Of a stretch of 64,000 nt of DNA, positions 24,659 through 37,338 are shown piece by piece. Positions within the stretch are counted from its first letter, which is position 1, and each line of letters opens with the position of its first letter. The stretch is taken from NCBI GenBank assembly GCA_023014365.1, contig JAEBUN010000032.1, positions 372,001 through 436,000 on the forward strand, in the 5' to 3' direction. A model generated the notes under the pieces. The model did no database searches and was not told the origin of the DNA. It was given only the letters and a program-made list of their open reading frames with translations. Origin of the DNA: Lepiota brunneoincarnata (taxonomy: Eukaryota > Basidiomycota > Agaricomycetes > Agaricales > Agaricaceae). The position numbers and the translations under genes were made by a program.

Positions 24659-25002
24659 TGTAAGAATATAAGACTCAGTCACTCGTTATATGCACGAGTA
24701 CTGTATATTAGCTAATCTGTAAGAATATAAGACTACGAACATAAGCTTGAACATAAGTATAGTGGATGTAAATGTGGATGCTCACCTCAGTCACTCGTTA
24801 TATGCACGAGTACTGAGGAAAGCCTAGCTACGTGTCTGTATGCCAGGTAACCGAAGTTTTACTGAATGGGAATAGAAATAAAATAGTAAATAAATTGCAA
24901 GATTGCAATTTGCGCAAGTAGGGTCCATGTCCAAATAGAGACTAACGAGAGAGTCCAGCCGACTGTTGCGTCGACTGTCCACTGGCTTGTAAAATTCCTA
25001 CA
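24659..25002 (-). repeat. copia 3' LTR (with internal duplication)
   Basis: 344 bp, against 232 bp for the other LTR. It contains the LTR start twice (24659 and about 24719), with about 110 bp of duplicated and filler sequence between repeats of CACTCGTTATATGCACGAGT. Confidence 0.85.
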
Positions 25003-25144
25003 CTCCCCCTCAAGCCAAGGACAGGCCGAGTTCTCAAGCGAAATGCTTGACCTTCGGTGACGCAAGAGCTTTCGTAAAAACATCGGCAACCATTTCTTTG
25101 GTAGGGCAATAGATTAGCCTTAATTTTCCTTCCTCGACGATCCA

Positions 25145-28100
25145 TCAAATAAAATGATACCAAATATCAATGTGTTTTGTTCTCGCGTGATATTGATGGT
25201 CCTTCGCGAGCATGATCGCAGACTGGTTGTCTGAGAAGAGAGTGGTGGTGGGAAGGGGGGTGCTGAAAACCTGCGAAATAAGGGAGCGCAGCCAAAGAAT
25301 CTCTTTGGCTGCATGGGTTGCTGCTATGTACTCAGATTCCATTGTTGATAGAGTGACTATCTCCTGCCGTTTCGCACTCCAGGAAACAGCCCCTCCATTG
25401 ATAATAAGCGCATAACCAGATGTAGCACAACGGTCCTCGGCCATGTTGCTGTCTGCATTGCTGTACCCTGTAAGATCTTGGCCATGGCCTCCATAAGTGA
25501 GCCAAAGTTCTTGAGTGCCTTTGAGGTAACGAAAAAACGCGTTTGACAGCGTCCCAGTGAGCCTCACCTGGGTTTTTCAGATAGCGGGAGAGGTGTTGGA
25601 TGGTGTATGGGATGTTGGGATAAGTACCTAGGGCAGCATACATGAGGGTGCCCACAGCTGCCTGATAAGGAACTTGGGCCATCCGAGCGATTTTGGCCAT
25701 CAATTTTGGTGCTGCATCAACCGTAATGCAGGGTGGATGGGTCCATAGGCACACTGAGTGGTTTGGCATCTTCCAAACTGAAGCGACGAAGCGAGGCGTC
25801 GATGTATGTAGGATCGCTGGGACATGAAAATTTTTTGGTTTGCGCAGTCTTGTTTGATCTCGATGCCTAAGAGCCAGTGCAGCTCTCCTAAGTCTGAAAT
25901 TTCAACAAAGCCAGATATTCCAGACTTTGTCCAGGCAACTAGAGCAATTTTAGTGGCTGCCAGTGTACAGTCATCAACATGGACTAGAATGATGGTGAGA
26001 TCAGGAGGTGTATCTTTAAAAAACACACTCTGATCGACTTCACATCTTGTGAAGCCAAGATTGTCCACCAGGATCTTGCATAATTTTTGATACCATCGTC
26101 GGCCAGACTGTTTGAGCCTGTAGAGAGTTTTTCGGAGGCGGCAGAGCTTGTGAGGATGTAGGGGATCGTGGTAACCAGGAGGCTGTGACATGTAGACAAC
26201 TTCGTTGTCGTTCAGCTGACCATTTAGGTAAGCACCCTTTATGTCTATCTGGTGCAACTCCATGTCCCTTGCTGCTGTGATGGCCAGCACTGCCCGAATC
26301 AATGCCAGACGTGCTACTGGAGCAAATGTGTCAAAGTAATCTACTCCAGGCACCTGCAAAAATCCTTGCGTGACGAGCCTGGCCTTGTACTTGACAACAT
26401 TGCCAGCTGGATCCTTCTTGGCTTGAAAAACCCACTTCGAGCCCACTTGATTTATGCCAGGTGGTGCGTCCACTAGTTCCCATGTCCCTGCAGCTTTGAG
26501 GGTAGTTAACTCCTCCTTTATTGCGCTCTCCCATAGTGGCCAGTCCACTCGTTCTCTAGCCTCTTTGAGGCTTCCTGGTTCCAATGCCTCAACAGACTCC
26601 ATTTCGGCTGCTAGGGCATGCATGTCCTCCCAATCTAGCTCCTCAGCCATCATTACAGCTGTTCCCTCAAGGATTTCACAAGCCTTTTGGCTTGGCATGC
26701 AGATACATTGTGGATGGTCACTCTGGGGCAGGTCCTGGTTGTTTGTCTTTGTTGGCAGTTGTACCACTGACTCTGGGGGGTTCATTGGGACCTCTAGTGG
26801 CTTGCTAGGGGTTTTGGCACTTGTTTGTGGCTGGCTTGAGGGTTGTATAGTGGTCTGGTGTGTGGTGAGTGGTTGCTCACTGCGAATCTTGCTGATTGGC
26901 ACATTCTCCCCCTCGAGATTTGCCTCCTTTCTGAAACGGATGTTTTGTTCTACCCTCATGGCACCTGTGGCAGGTATCCAGACTTGTATGCCATTGCTTT
27001 CCAGGTCAAAACCTAGCCACTGGCCCTTTTTAGCACAATCAGCCATTTTATTTACCCCTGGCTCGTGCACCCAGCATTCCTCTCCCCATTCGCATACTGC
27101 TCAAAGATCTGGCTTCTTGCTGTACAGGACCTCGTAGGGCATTGTCCCTGCAATCGCTTTTGTCCCTGTTCTGTTCATTAGCCACACAACATGGCAAACT
27201 CCTTCAGGCCACAGGTATTCTGGGAGATGAGCAATGTGGTTCATGGCTCAGAATCATTCCATGATGGTGCGATTGCGACGTTTGGCTATTCCATTGTGCT
27301 GGGGAGTATCATGCACGGTGAGTTTTATCTCTGTGCCTTGCGATCTGAGATACTGCTGATGATCATTCCCAGTGTACTCTCCACCTCTGTCTGAATGTAG
27401 GGCCTTCACGTGAGCTTGGAACTGCATCTTGCACCATGCCTCAAACCGTTTGTACACGTCGAAGGTGTCAGATTTATTTGACAGGAAATCCACATGTGTC
27501 CATCAAGAATAATCATCGGTAAAGGTAACGTAGTATTTACATCCCCTTTGTGACTCTGTTTTGGCAGGTCCCCACACATCGGAGTGTATTTCCTGGGCAA
27601 AGCTAGTTGCCCCTGTGCCTTGCCGAGCCTTTGCAATTGGCTGCTGTGTCGATTTTGCAAATATACATGAATCGCAGGACAGGTTTGTGTCTCTGTTGGA
27701 GTCTAGTCGTAAACCGATCACCATTCCTTCACGTAGAAGTCTTTTCACGGCTGCTGGTGCAATGTGGCCAAGCCGTCGATGCATCTTGTCAAGAGTGAGT
27801 GTCTCACAGACAGCATTCACCTCAATTTCTCCTTCCCTGACATGTTTGTATAGGGCTGCTTGGTTTCATGGGATCTCAGGCTATTTTGTTTCCACCTGGT
27901 TCATGTATAATACATCTGCCATTCACAAATGTGACCATATATCCAGCTTCATCAAGTTGTCCGATGGATATGAGGGTGTACCCAGCCTCAGGTGAGTACA
28001 GGACGTTGGATAAATGCAGTTTTGAGGTGGTACTGCCATTTGGTAAGTCAAGGATTATATCGCCAATCCCAATCGTGCTGAAACTCTGTTTATTGGCAGC

Positions 28101-28622
28101 CTTTAGGGGTCGAGGGGGGATGCTCTGCAGTTTTACGAAGGCATCTCAATATGGTGAGATATGCCTGGATGTCCCTGAATCAAATAGTTCGATGTGCGTA
28201 TGGAGGTTCTGTTCTTGAACCTGCCCTGTGAAGACTTCATTGTCTTCAGAGGTGGCGTAGACCTCTTCTAGTAGGTCTGTCTCTTCAAAATCGGGGAGAT
28301 CTTCTTCTAATTTGCTTACTTCTATTGTAGCAACAATTGGGATGCCCCAGTCAGCATCGTCATCCATGATCTCAATCTTGTCATCCATTTCCACCATCAG
28401 GGCTTCATCCTCGAAGTCATCCATAACTGCATTTATGCTCGCTGGTTTAGGTTTGGGTGCTTCCTTTTTTGAAGCTTCGGGTGCTGACTTTTCTGCTCCC
28501 CCTTCTTTCTTTGGTTTGCAACACTTGTAGGCGTAATGGCCTGGGATTCCACAGTTGTGGCACTTCCCCTTTTTGAAGTTCCTCTTTCCTGAACTCTTCT
28601 GACTGCCTCCCTTGACATTCAT
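25145..28622 (-). pseudogene. copia pol and C-terminal gag, degenerate
   Basis: Read on the minus strand: the zinc knuckle CHNCGIPGHYAYKC and a protease-like LFDSGTSRHISP (28146-28622); a GAG-pre-integrase segment with MHRRLGHIAP and an integrase core (about 27254-27820); reverse transcriptase (25700-27070) with KWVFQAKKD, KARLVTQGFLQ, DIKGAYLNG and an ILVHVDD active site; then RNase H (25145-25567) with GYSNADSNMAEDRCATSGY and HIDIWYHFI. Several frameshifts separate the blocks, so no full polyprotein can be read. Confidence 0.85.
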
Positions 28623-28801
28623 GGCTTCATCACCATCATTTTTGGTAGGACCCTTTGGTTTGTTGCTTCAACATCGGTCCCACTCGTCACAGATCAGGAT
28701 GATCAAGATTTCAGGGTCTATTGTGAAGGAAGGGGCAGCATGGACGCAAGTGAAGGATAGTTGTGCTGAGGCATATGATGCCAACCAGCAAGGTAGGGAA
28801 C

Positions 28802-29340
28802 CTATGACTGTGCTTCTGTAGTCATCATCACTGATGGTGACTCTGACTGTTGACAGCTCGACGTGTTTTGCACGTAAATTGTGTAGGAAGGCTCAGACAT
28901 CTCCACGTTCAGGGGCACTGTGCTGCCATGAACTTGCATCACAGTCATGCCTGTGAGAAGGCACCCTTGTAGGTGTATTCCTGTTTCACCTGGTCCTACA
29001 TGTTTTTGACAGTGATTACACAGGCAACTATCATGAGGGTGGAGTCGGGCAACCGCTGGATGAGTAGGGTATGCATGATGCATTTGTCATGGTCCCACTT
29101 CTCAACCATTTCGGCTGTGATAGGAGATGGGGTTGTGGTGGGTGTCTGTCCCTGTGTGGTCGTGGCAGCAGCTGTCGTGTCTGGCAGCTGGGGGCGCATC
29201 TCGGTACCATCAAAATGGCCCCAGAGCCCCTTGCCCTGGATGGCTGCTTCGAACCTGAGCATGAAGATGGCCCAGTTCGATCCTGCCAGGTCGAGTTTTG
29301 GAATGGAGGAAGGGAGGATGTCTGATGTTGCGGAGCTCAT
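28802..29340 (-). pseudogene. copia gag N-terminal part
   Basis: The minus-strand start at 29340 gives MSSATSDILPSSIPKLDLAG then NWAIFMLRFEAAIQGKGLWG, typical of copia Gag (the LDGSNY-W type opening), followed by WDHDKCIMHTLLIQRLPDS. The frame is lost near 29000 and resumes only at the zinc-knuckle block. Confidence 0.75.
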
Positions 29341-29374
29341 TGTGTAGATTTAGCAATGGTTGGGGCCCATAACC

Positions 29375-29606
29375 TGTAAGAATATAAGACTCAGTCACTC
29401 ATTATATGCATGAGTACTGAGGAAAGCCTAGCTACGTGTCCAGTATGCCAGGTAACTGAAGTATTACTGAATGGGAATAGAAATAAAATAGTAAATAAAT
29501 TGCAAGATCGCAATTTGCGCAAGTAGGGTCCATGTCCAAATAGAGACTAATGAGAGAGTCCAGCTGACGTCGCGTCAACTGTCCACTGGCTTGTAAAATT
29601 CCTACA
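29375..29606 (-). repeat. copia 5' LTR
   Basis: 232 bp, TG...CA termini, matching the LTR at 24659-25002. Most base differences between the two are CpG transitions. Confidence 0.88.
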
Positions 29607-29609
29607 GGC

Positions 29610-32600
29610 TGAGCAAAATCTGAAGCAAGAAAGCAACTTGAAGCATCACAGGAAAAGGTGGAAGTACAGAGGATTGCTGTTGAACAGTACTGTGAAGAGC
29701 TTACCAAACCAGCTGGGGAGCGAAAGAGTGCTAGAAAGGTTTGTGATGCAGTGGTGATTGAGTACAGGAATCGGACAGGGCAGATAATCCACCTCAATCA
29801 TTCAACAATCATCCAACATGCAAATAGGGGTGCCAAAGTTCAGTTCAGTTCAGTTCAGCACCCCTTTGGTCTGAACCTGAACCTGAACCCTTTCAGAATT
29901 TCTGAACCTGGACCCGAACCTGAACTGAACCCCCTGAACCTGGTTCAGCAAGTTCAGTTCAGGGTTCAAACTGGTTTGAATCCTGAACTTTTTTAAAAAA
30001 TGGCCAAATCAAAGTTTATTTTATAATTAAACTATCCAAAGATCTATTCTTTAGGTTCCCATTCTTTAATTCCACTCCATCACCTAGAATTCCAGTCCTA
30101 TATCCATCTTTTGCAATTTGTAAAGCTGTAAAGATATTAGCTCTGAGAAAGTTGCAAGTAAGTATACTCTCTTAGAGGCTACTGAGGATCCTGCCAAATA
30201 GTCTCTTGCCATACACCCAAGAGCTAGAAACCTGACATGGCTGAGCTAAATAATAAATCAGTAAAACAATGAGGCTCTCCAATGAAAAGAACTTACTTGC
30301 TCACTGTACTATAACATCTTCAACTGGTTCAATATCAGCACTTAAATACTCATCTGACTCTTGGAACATATTATGAGAGGAAAAAAGTGAGAACAGAATG
30401 AAAATCAACAATGGCCCACCAGGGTCAATATTGGATAATCAAGCAGCACATAATCAAGTAGCACTGCCACTGCAGTGCCAATGTGTATTTGGGTGGCTAC
30501 AGGGTGAGTTAATTTACATCAGTCAGAATCATCTGAACAGCAAATGGATTGTACAATGCAAAAGAACTACTGTGATATATGTGACAGCCAAAGAGTAAAT
30601 AGGGTATCTAGGTAAATAAGGACCAGCAAGGGAGAAGAGGTGATGGGAGTGACAAAGATCCTTAAATTGCAAGGCAACTGCCAAGCACAGCCAGACATGA
30701 GTGAGCTCATTGGAAAGATGTGGTAGAGCCCTTCCAGATGTGGGCTGGCATGTCCCAAGGTGTTGGGAAATGGCCCCAGAATAGAGACATCTGTGTGGAA
30801 GTGGTGATGTACACCAAAATGCATTTTTCTCCACAAAGAGTGCATTGTTCAAGCTTTGCTATAGGGCATAAGAACCACTTGGAACTCTGCATGGAATGGT
30901 GGTAACAATGCAACCAACAGCATGGTGTGAGGTCACCAAATGAGGATGGAAGGTGGGGGATGTTGATGGTGATGATGAGAGAAGGAGTGGGTCAATCAAA
31001 ATGCAAAGTGGTGTGTTCAAGAGCCATTAACAATGGCTATTGAACGGTGAAAACTGCTAGCTAATTGGTGCTATCATTCCTGACATATAGGCCAAACATC
31101 ATGCTGCCTCCCTCCCACTCCCTCTCTAGTTGCTGCGGTGCATTCAAACATGTTCAGACGTGTTCAGGCTCCCTATACTTATGCCTGAACCGTGAACTGA
31201 GTTGGCAGGCCAAGGTTTGAACCTGAACCTGAACTGGACTGAACCTTTGGGTTCAGTTCAGGAGGTTCAGGTTTGAACCAAAGTTCTGAACTGAACTTTG
31301 GCAGCCCTACATGCAAATGGAGCCAAGCCATTGCATGAGTTCAATGCTGAAAAGCATTGGCTTTCTGATGAAGAAGAAGAAACAGTCTTGGGGTTTGCAG
31401 AGGAGACTGCAGTACAAGGCTTTCCCCTGAGCCACCAGCAGCTGTGCAAGCATGTTGATGCAATCATCAAGGCCCAGGATCCCACATTCAAAGGAATTGG
31501 TGAAGGATGGACCAACTGCTTCATACTCAGACATTCAAACCATATCCAGACAATATGGTCCTCATTGCTTGAGGGTGCTTGTGCTTGTGCTGCCAATCCA
31601 ACCAATAACAAGGAGTGGTTTGAATTTCTTGGCAAACATACCAGGGATGTTGATCCAGATTGCATCTGGGCAGCTGATGAAACAGGGATACAAACAGGTG
31701 CAGCTGTCCATGAATGAGTACTTGGAAGGAAAGGCCAAAATATGCAACATCAGAAGCAAGATGGGACCTGTGAAAATATTACAGTGATTATCAGCATTGC
31801 TGCAGATGGTACCAGCATTCCACCAGCTGTCATCTTCAAAGGCCAGGCATTTCTTCCAAGCTTTTGAAAGCATCGTAAGATCCAATTCTTATACTTGGTT
31901 AAAGCTAAACCATATTTGTGTTGTAGTTTGGGTCACTCAAAGAAGGGCTGGACAGATGGTGAAATTGGTCAAGAGTGGATTGAAGTTTTTAAAAACAAGA
32001 CAAGGGAGAAAGCAGGCAGTTGGAGGAGAGTCTTCCTTGTTGATGGTCACAACTCCCACTATACTGTCAACTTCCTTCTCTATGCATGCAAGCATGACAT
32101 CAGTGTCCTCTGCTACCCATCACATTGCACTCATATTTACCAAGGTCTTGATATGGTTGTTGGAATTGGTGATTCTGGCAAACTGATGGAATGCCAACCA
32201 CTGGAGTAGCTGACTGCCTCATGGTAGCCTCACTGTAGTTACACTTATATACCTGTTGTTCTCAAGTAGTTACACTGTCTGTTTACCTCCCTTACCCCCC
32301 TGCTGTTGTCTCTCCTTGAACATATGCCATTGTTGCTATACACCTTCTTGGGATGATTTCAACAGTGGTTATCTTCAGTCCACTCAAGAAATACTGGCAA
32401 CAGGAATGAAACACTGAAGAATGAGAGCATGGTCAAAAGGTCACAAAATCAAATTTCCTATCAGTCTACAGTCACACATACATCCGAGCCTTAACACCCA
32501 AAAATATTAAGTCTGCATTCAGAACAACAGGAGTCTATCCATTCAACCCATCTGTCATCATGGAGGACAAGCTAGCACCTGCCTGTGACACAGCTATCCA

Positions 32601-33480
32601 GCACCACCCAATTGTACCCATCCAAACACCTGTCTGAGTTCTTGTTGGTACATTTATGAAACTAGAGCAACATCAGCAGGAGGCACAAGCTACACAAAGC
32701 ATGCAAGGAGGGGATGTAGTGGTATCAGATACAAGAAATAACCCAGGTGAAGATGATGAACAGCTACTGACAGACTCGGATGTACCTGAGGAGCTTATCT
32801 CAGCATTCATGCAACTGTCAAAAACATCAAAACACCCCCTTTTCACTGACCAACCCTTGGGCTCACATACAACTCCTCCCCAATTTCATACTATGATGGT
32901 TTCACCAGTAAAACACCATGGGGATCTCCTTTGAGTGGAGCCACAAACCAAACATGAAAAAATGTTGCAAGAGGCATTGCATGATGCCAAAATTTGTGAG
33001 GCAGAGTTGAAGGGACAGCTCCAGGGCCAACAAGCAGTACTGGTGCTACAGAATGTGTATTGTGAGCAGTTGAAGAATGAGATTCATGGGCAGGAGGAAA
33101 AAAGAAAGAAGAAGAACAATACAGCCATGACGATGAAGGGGATTAATCAGAGGGGTAGGCTCCTCACTGATCAGGAACTCATAAAGCTCTATGCTCAGCA
33201 CCAAGCTGAACTTGAGGAGCATCTTGCTGAGAAGGAGCGAAAAAAGCAGGCACAGAGCAAGCACTCAGAGGCAATAAAGAGATGGAGGGTCCAGGAAGAG
33301 GAACAAAAGCAGAAGTGTGCTGAAATCAATGCCAGATACCAGGCTGAGCTGAAGGCCTGGAACGAGGAGAGGGAGCTTGCTAAGGCCAAAAATAGGCATG
33401 CACACTGGAAAGAAACCAGTTCGGAGGCCCTTACCAAAGGTAGCTCCAAAGCCCAAGAAAACTTTGGAGAAGGTAGATGA
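29610..33480 (+). pseudogene. pogo transposase, interrupted
   Basis: The N-terminal DNA-binding part (29610-29824: KSARKVCDAVVIEYRNRTGQ) is cut by the hAT element inside HAN/GAKP and resumes at 31310 (HWLSDEEEETVLGFAEETAV). The DDE core shows CIWAADETGIQT, then VFLVDGHNSHYT and YPSHCTHIYQGLD (about 32040-32160), as in pogo/Tigger transposases. A stop at 31717 and frame changes break the core. A Lys/Glu-rich coiled-coil stretch follows at 32935-33480. The protein cannot be made in one piece. Confidence 0.78.
29825..31309. mobile_element. non-autonomous hAT element
   Basis: The 8-bp target duplication CATGCAAA is at 29817-29824 and 31310-31317. Terminal inverted repeats are TAGGGGTGCCAAAGTTCAG and TAGGGCTGCCAAAGTTCAG. 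Both ends carry dense GTTCAG/GAACCTGAAC subterminal repeats. The interior (about 1.2 kb) has only short frames and no transposase. Its removal rejoins the pogo transposase frame exactly. Confidence 0.9.
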
Positions 33481-33787
33481 TGACAGCGGAGCAGAGTTTG
33501 GGGAGGAGCACAGCCAGTTGATGGTGTGTGACAAGGAGTGATGGAGGGGTCACGGATTTGTCACACAAATGTAATGTGTATAAAGGACTCAAAAAGGCTT
33601 ATTTTCAACACCCAACCGCAGATTGCTTCGCATTCATACATTTCTTGTTCTACCACCCTAAAAAAATTCCCAGATCTCAAGAAGTAGTCTATCTGTTGTC
33701 TTGTTATGTTATTTTTGAAATAAGCTTGATTGCAGCCATGTGAAATATGTCAGAAGAAAGTGTGTATAAAGGAGCCATAGATGACTG

Positions 33788-34375
33788 TAAATGGCATGAC
33801 CAACACGTCAGCCGCTGCCCTAAATATGGCCAGTTATATCCTAGCTGGCCCAGCTCCCAACCTTGATGGCATCTTATCCCGAGAGGTAGGCTGCTTAATT
33901 AGGTTCATAAGGGGCAATTAGGATACTTTGTGTAGGGGACTTACACGGGTGTCACCCTTGCAAAGAGGTTTCATTGAATTAGACTGCCTAACTTGGGGTG
34001 GCTGTGAGGGGGTAAGAACCGAATATGGTGATTGGTCTGCTGGACTGGCTAACAGTGCTGGGGTGCATCTCAGACCCCTGACAGGTAAGTAGAATAAAGA
34101 GGATGAGCCTGGGGCATCTCGGGTCATGGCATGGTGGCTGATAAGAGGCCGGCCTACTGCGTGATCTTTTACACCACGGCTTTTTGTCTGCCCATCTGTG
34201 TATTGAGATCCCTTGGCCAGGCCGTTTACCTAAGCCTCAGACTGACTGTCTCCGAGGATACTGGGTGAACTCTTCTCTTTCCTTTGTCCCTAACTACACA
34301 AAAATACCATTTGGCATTCCAGTTAGGCCATCCAGCCATGCCAATGACTGCCAGTTGGGCCAGTATGCTACTCAC
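33788..34375. other. unassigned region between pogo element and P450 stub
   Basis: Short frames only. Part may be decayed later exons of the P450 on the minus strand, but no P450 motif (ExxR or heme Cys) is visible. Confidence 0.35.
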
Positions 34376-34765
34376 ATTTTACCCGCAAAGGGAAAGGTAG
34401 GTCGGTTAGAATATATCGACGACCTGGTTTCAAGAAGTTCCGTAGCGCTCCCGAGGTCATTTAGAATAATAAGTCGTGTTCCTAGGACATGAACGCTGCT
34501 TATTGGACCTATGAATATACCCTTAATGCCCTCCTTGAATACTTTATCAATAATCCGAATGCACCGTATAAATCATAGTGCTTGGCCCAATGCAACCCCA
34601 CTCATACGACTTGGGCATATCAAACATGTTTCCAATAATTGGAAAGCCTCTAGGTCCTGGAGGCAATCTAGACCATTTCTGCAGGCGGGAAAAGAAATAG
34701 AATACAGAGATGCAGAGCAAAGCCCACGAGATAGAAATTGCCGGGAAGAGGTCTGGGGTGTACAT
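34376..34765 (-). pseudogene. cytochrome P450, two N-terminal exons only
   Basis: Exon 1 (34765-34597) gives a membrane anchor followed by the proline hinge SRLPPGPRGFPIIGNMFDMP and KSYEW. Exon 2 (34508-34376) gives GPISSVHVLGTRLIILND, then SSIYSNRPTFPFAGKM, joined in frame by an intron of 88 nt. This is the start of a microsomal fungal P450 of the CYP620/CYP5144-like type. The K-helix ExxR and heme-binding Cys loop are absent downstream, so it is a truncated remnant. Confidence 0.7.
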
Positions 34766-36123
34766 GTTAAGGTCACGCAACCGCGAGGCGACCAACATTT
34801 AAGGGCTTATATCACAAAACTATCCCATATTTATTCGCAAAGTGTTCGGTTGGGAGCGAGTAAGGGTCAATGAGACGATGTTGTCGGGGGTTTGAAATAG
34901 CTAGCGTCCCCTTGATGAAACTTGGGTTAGCCAACATTGCCCAAACGAGTAATGACGTACTCAAATCCAGGTCACCTGGCCCTAGCTATCTCCTTTCAAT
35001 CGTCGACGTTGGACATTCTGACTATGGTTATCGCAAGCTAGAATCAGCACTTCTAGTGGGCGAACCGTAGGTGGGCTTCTTGATTGAAGACCACGAGATA
35101 ACTGCGGGCCGGAGATAATTGCAGTTCTAGCATTCCCTGTAGAGAAGTATTTAGTCCCCATTCGAATATTGGGACTTGGGATAGCCAGGCAGCGACCGGC
35201 ATCAACAGCTCCCACAACACAAACAGGGCAACGGAAAGCGTAAGCACGTTTATCTCTTCGTTGCACATTGCATGTTACATATTGAAAAATCCCCACGAAT
35301 ACATCAAGGGCCATCAGACTACGCCGCTATGCGCGATGTAAGGGTTCAATCGTCTACTTATCGTTTTACAATCGTTGTCATCCGTACGAGCCTTGTTGAC
35401 GTCGTCTCCACATATCAATCGGTTCACGGCGGTCGGGTCTCACTATGCTGCCAACACGACCCTGGAGGGGGCCTGAAAACCCCGGTGTCAACTACTACCA
35501 TTCACCGGACTTTCCTTGCCCATGATCGGTAGTCTTAAAGGTCACTTTTACTTTCTGGGGGGGTGACGGCACAGAAACCGGCACCCACCCTCTCTTCCCC
35601 TGGGCAATGATGGTCAGAGATCATACCATCGCAAGAATACGCTGACAGTCACGGCACAACCCCATGGCGCAGAATTATATGGTACCTGGAGCTACTGGCA
35701 ACGGGCTCGTATGCTAGTGGGGGAGTATTACATCGATCAAAAGGCGTTTTGAGAATCCGTGGCTCAACAAATCAATACGTCCTCGTTGTTACGTATTGAC
35801 CTTTCTCTGCCACGCCCGCATCCTACTCGTTTATGCTCCAAATATGCTCGTAATGGCCTGCTATGAGATCTGTAATAATCGTGGTACGGACAACACCCTG
35901 ACCCACAGCAAAGAGTGAGCTCAAGCCCATTCTCTTGGATCTCTGTTCTAAGTTATCCTGATACATGTGTAGTGCATTAACTAGTCTTTGTTGAATGTCT
36001 GGCATTACCCTACCCCCCACCCCCATAGTCCACTGTCTCAAGGTGTTTTTTGCTCCCAGTAGTTATATTCCAATTGTGCTGACAGATCCAGGAGTGGTGG
36101 ATGGGGTGGGGCATATGGAGTTG
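34766..36123. other. unassigned region
   Basis: Contains short frames on the minus strand (for example 35053-35268 with a hydrophobic LTLSVALFVLWELLMPVAAW stretch, and 35823-36041). No family was recognised. It may hold remains of the P450 promoter and of the glycosidase 3' end. Confidence 0.35.
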
Positions 36124-37338
36124 TTAACTGATATCAGGCTTGACCACTGAGCCGGTAGGTGGTGTTGACGAGGGTGCCGATGAGGAGTTGGTGGGAGGCG
36201 AAGCGGGTGAAGATCCGGCAGGTACGTGGGTGAACTGGTTTAGCATGACTGCGCCTCTAAACACCATACTTGCCAACAACACAGACCCGGATGCATCGTA
36301 AAAGTTGCCTAGGTTGGAGATGGGAACGTCAGGGTAATTTGTCCATAGATTGATAGAAGTGTCCTGTGTGCAGTGCGGTGATGAGAGAGAATGCGAAGAT
36401 AGGAGAAGAGGACGCACGAGATGTGGATACATCCTGTCATGGATCTCCTTTATCCAGTTTCCCAGATCCTTTTGTTGATTTTTCGTCGTGTTCGCGTACT
36501 GAGAATGGCGTATTTTGGCGAGCACGCGCAGCATATCAGCCGTGGCCCATCCATTGTTTGCGTCCACCCTTGTCTCAGCAAACGCCTTGGTTGTCTCTGA
36601 GACATAAAGGACGCACCAGTGGTCCAGTAGCCTTCATCATTCCCCACACCATTCTGTCCCAAAAGGATATGTTTCCACTTATTCTTAGCTTTTGGATCCC
36701 TTAGGTAAACTCGATAAAGTTTAATCTGATTATACTCTTCCATTAACAAAGTCCGATTCCCCGAGAGCAAGCCAGGAACGGTGGCACCATGTACACACAC
36801 AATCGCTGCTACAATACATCAACATCCCCTCTCTCCTACATGAAAGAAGGTAACATACCACAGTTGCACTTCCGATGCCCGATGCGAAATCGCCCCATCT
36901 TCAGTCCTAGGCACGCGCTCCAACAAAAAATCCCTCGCAGCGCCCGCATAATCTAAACCACCTCCACCTGGCGACGGCGGCGGCGACCTCCCAGTCCAAT
37001 TCTCCAAGAGCACACTCATCCCAACCGACGCCAGGTCAGTGGCACTTCCATCTGGCAAGAGCGGTTAGCGACGACGGCGTGTGGGATAATGAAGAATGGG
37101 GCGAGGGCATTGGCGGAGTTGATAAGGATGGAGGAAGAGGGGCTTGATGGAGGAGGGAGGGTGCTGGATGAGAAGACAGAAAAGAGTTGCGTTGAGTTCG
37201 AGGGTGGTTTGTGTGACTAACCTTTTTTGCGCGCCGCCAGCCAAACGACCGCTGACCAAAACAAGTTGGGCATCTGTCAGGTTCTGTGCCACTGCCCGTG
37301 AGGAGCAGGGTCCAATACAGGGCCTTCGTCGTCCGCAT
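36124..37338 (-). pseudogene. six-hairpin glycosidase (GH88/GH105-like), decayed
   Basis: Minus strand. Exon 1 (37338 to about 37220) has a signal peptide start MRTTKALYWTLLL and, after a frame change, QNLTDAQLVLVSGRLAGGAQ. Later pieces: SSILINSANALAPFF, DLASVGMSVLLENWTGRS, RVPRTEDGAISHRASEVQLW, RTLLMEEYNQIKLYRVYLRD, LLGQNGVGNDEGYWTTG, NGWATADMLRVLAKI and FYDASGSVLLASMVFR. These match fungal proteins related to unsaturated rhamnogalacturonyl hydrolases (pectin side-chain degradation). Introns are recognisable, for example after SEVQLW and YWTTG. Breaks: five bases missing in the signal peptide, a shift near 36800, and no C-terminal third (a stop follows VVKPDIS at 36124). Not likely functional. 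Confidence 0.68.

Larger units (their letters stand above)
24659..29606 (-). mobile_element. Ty1/copia LTR retrotransposon
   Basis: Complete element in minus orientation inside the pogo element. The 5-bp target duplication GGCTG is at 24654-24658 and 29607-29611. Both LTRs begin TGTAAGAATATAAGAC and end AAATTCCTACA. A purine tract (GAGGGGGAG on the minus strand, about 25003-25011) abuts the 3' LTR. A tRNA-like priming site, GGTTATGGGCCCC, follows the 5' LTR on the minus strand. Confidence 0.9.
24134..33787 (+). mobile_element. pogo/Tigger-like DNA transposon with two nested insertions
   Basis: Flanked by TA at 24132-24133 and 33788-33789. The ends are imperfect inverted repeats: both start CAGT and share GCTCCTTTATACA at the same offset. 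Internal coding includes a DDE transposase. After removing the copia and hAT insertions the element is about 3.2 kb. The three structures are therefore nested in the order pogo first, then copia and hAT. Confidence 0.72.

Noticed and set aside
24209..24715. 168-codon ORF on the plus strand
   Set aside because: Its composition is not protein-like and its end lies inside the copia LTR; it falls in pogo 5' sequence and shows no family similarity.
26454..27137. 227-codon plus-strand ORF
   Set aside because: Antisense shadow of the copia pol gene.
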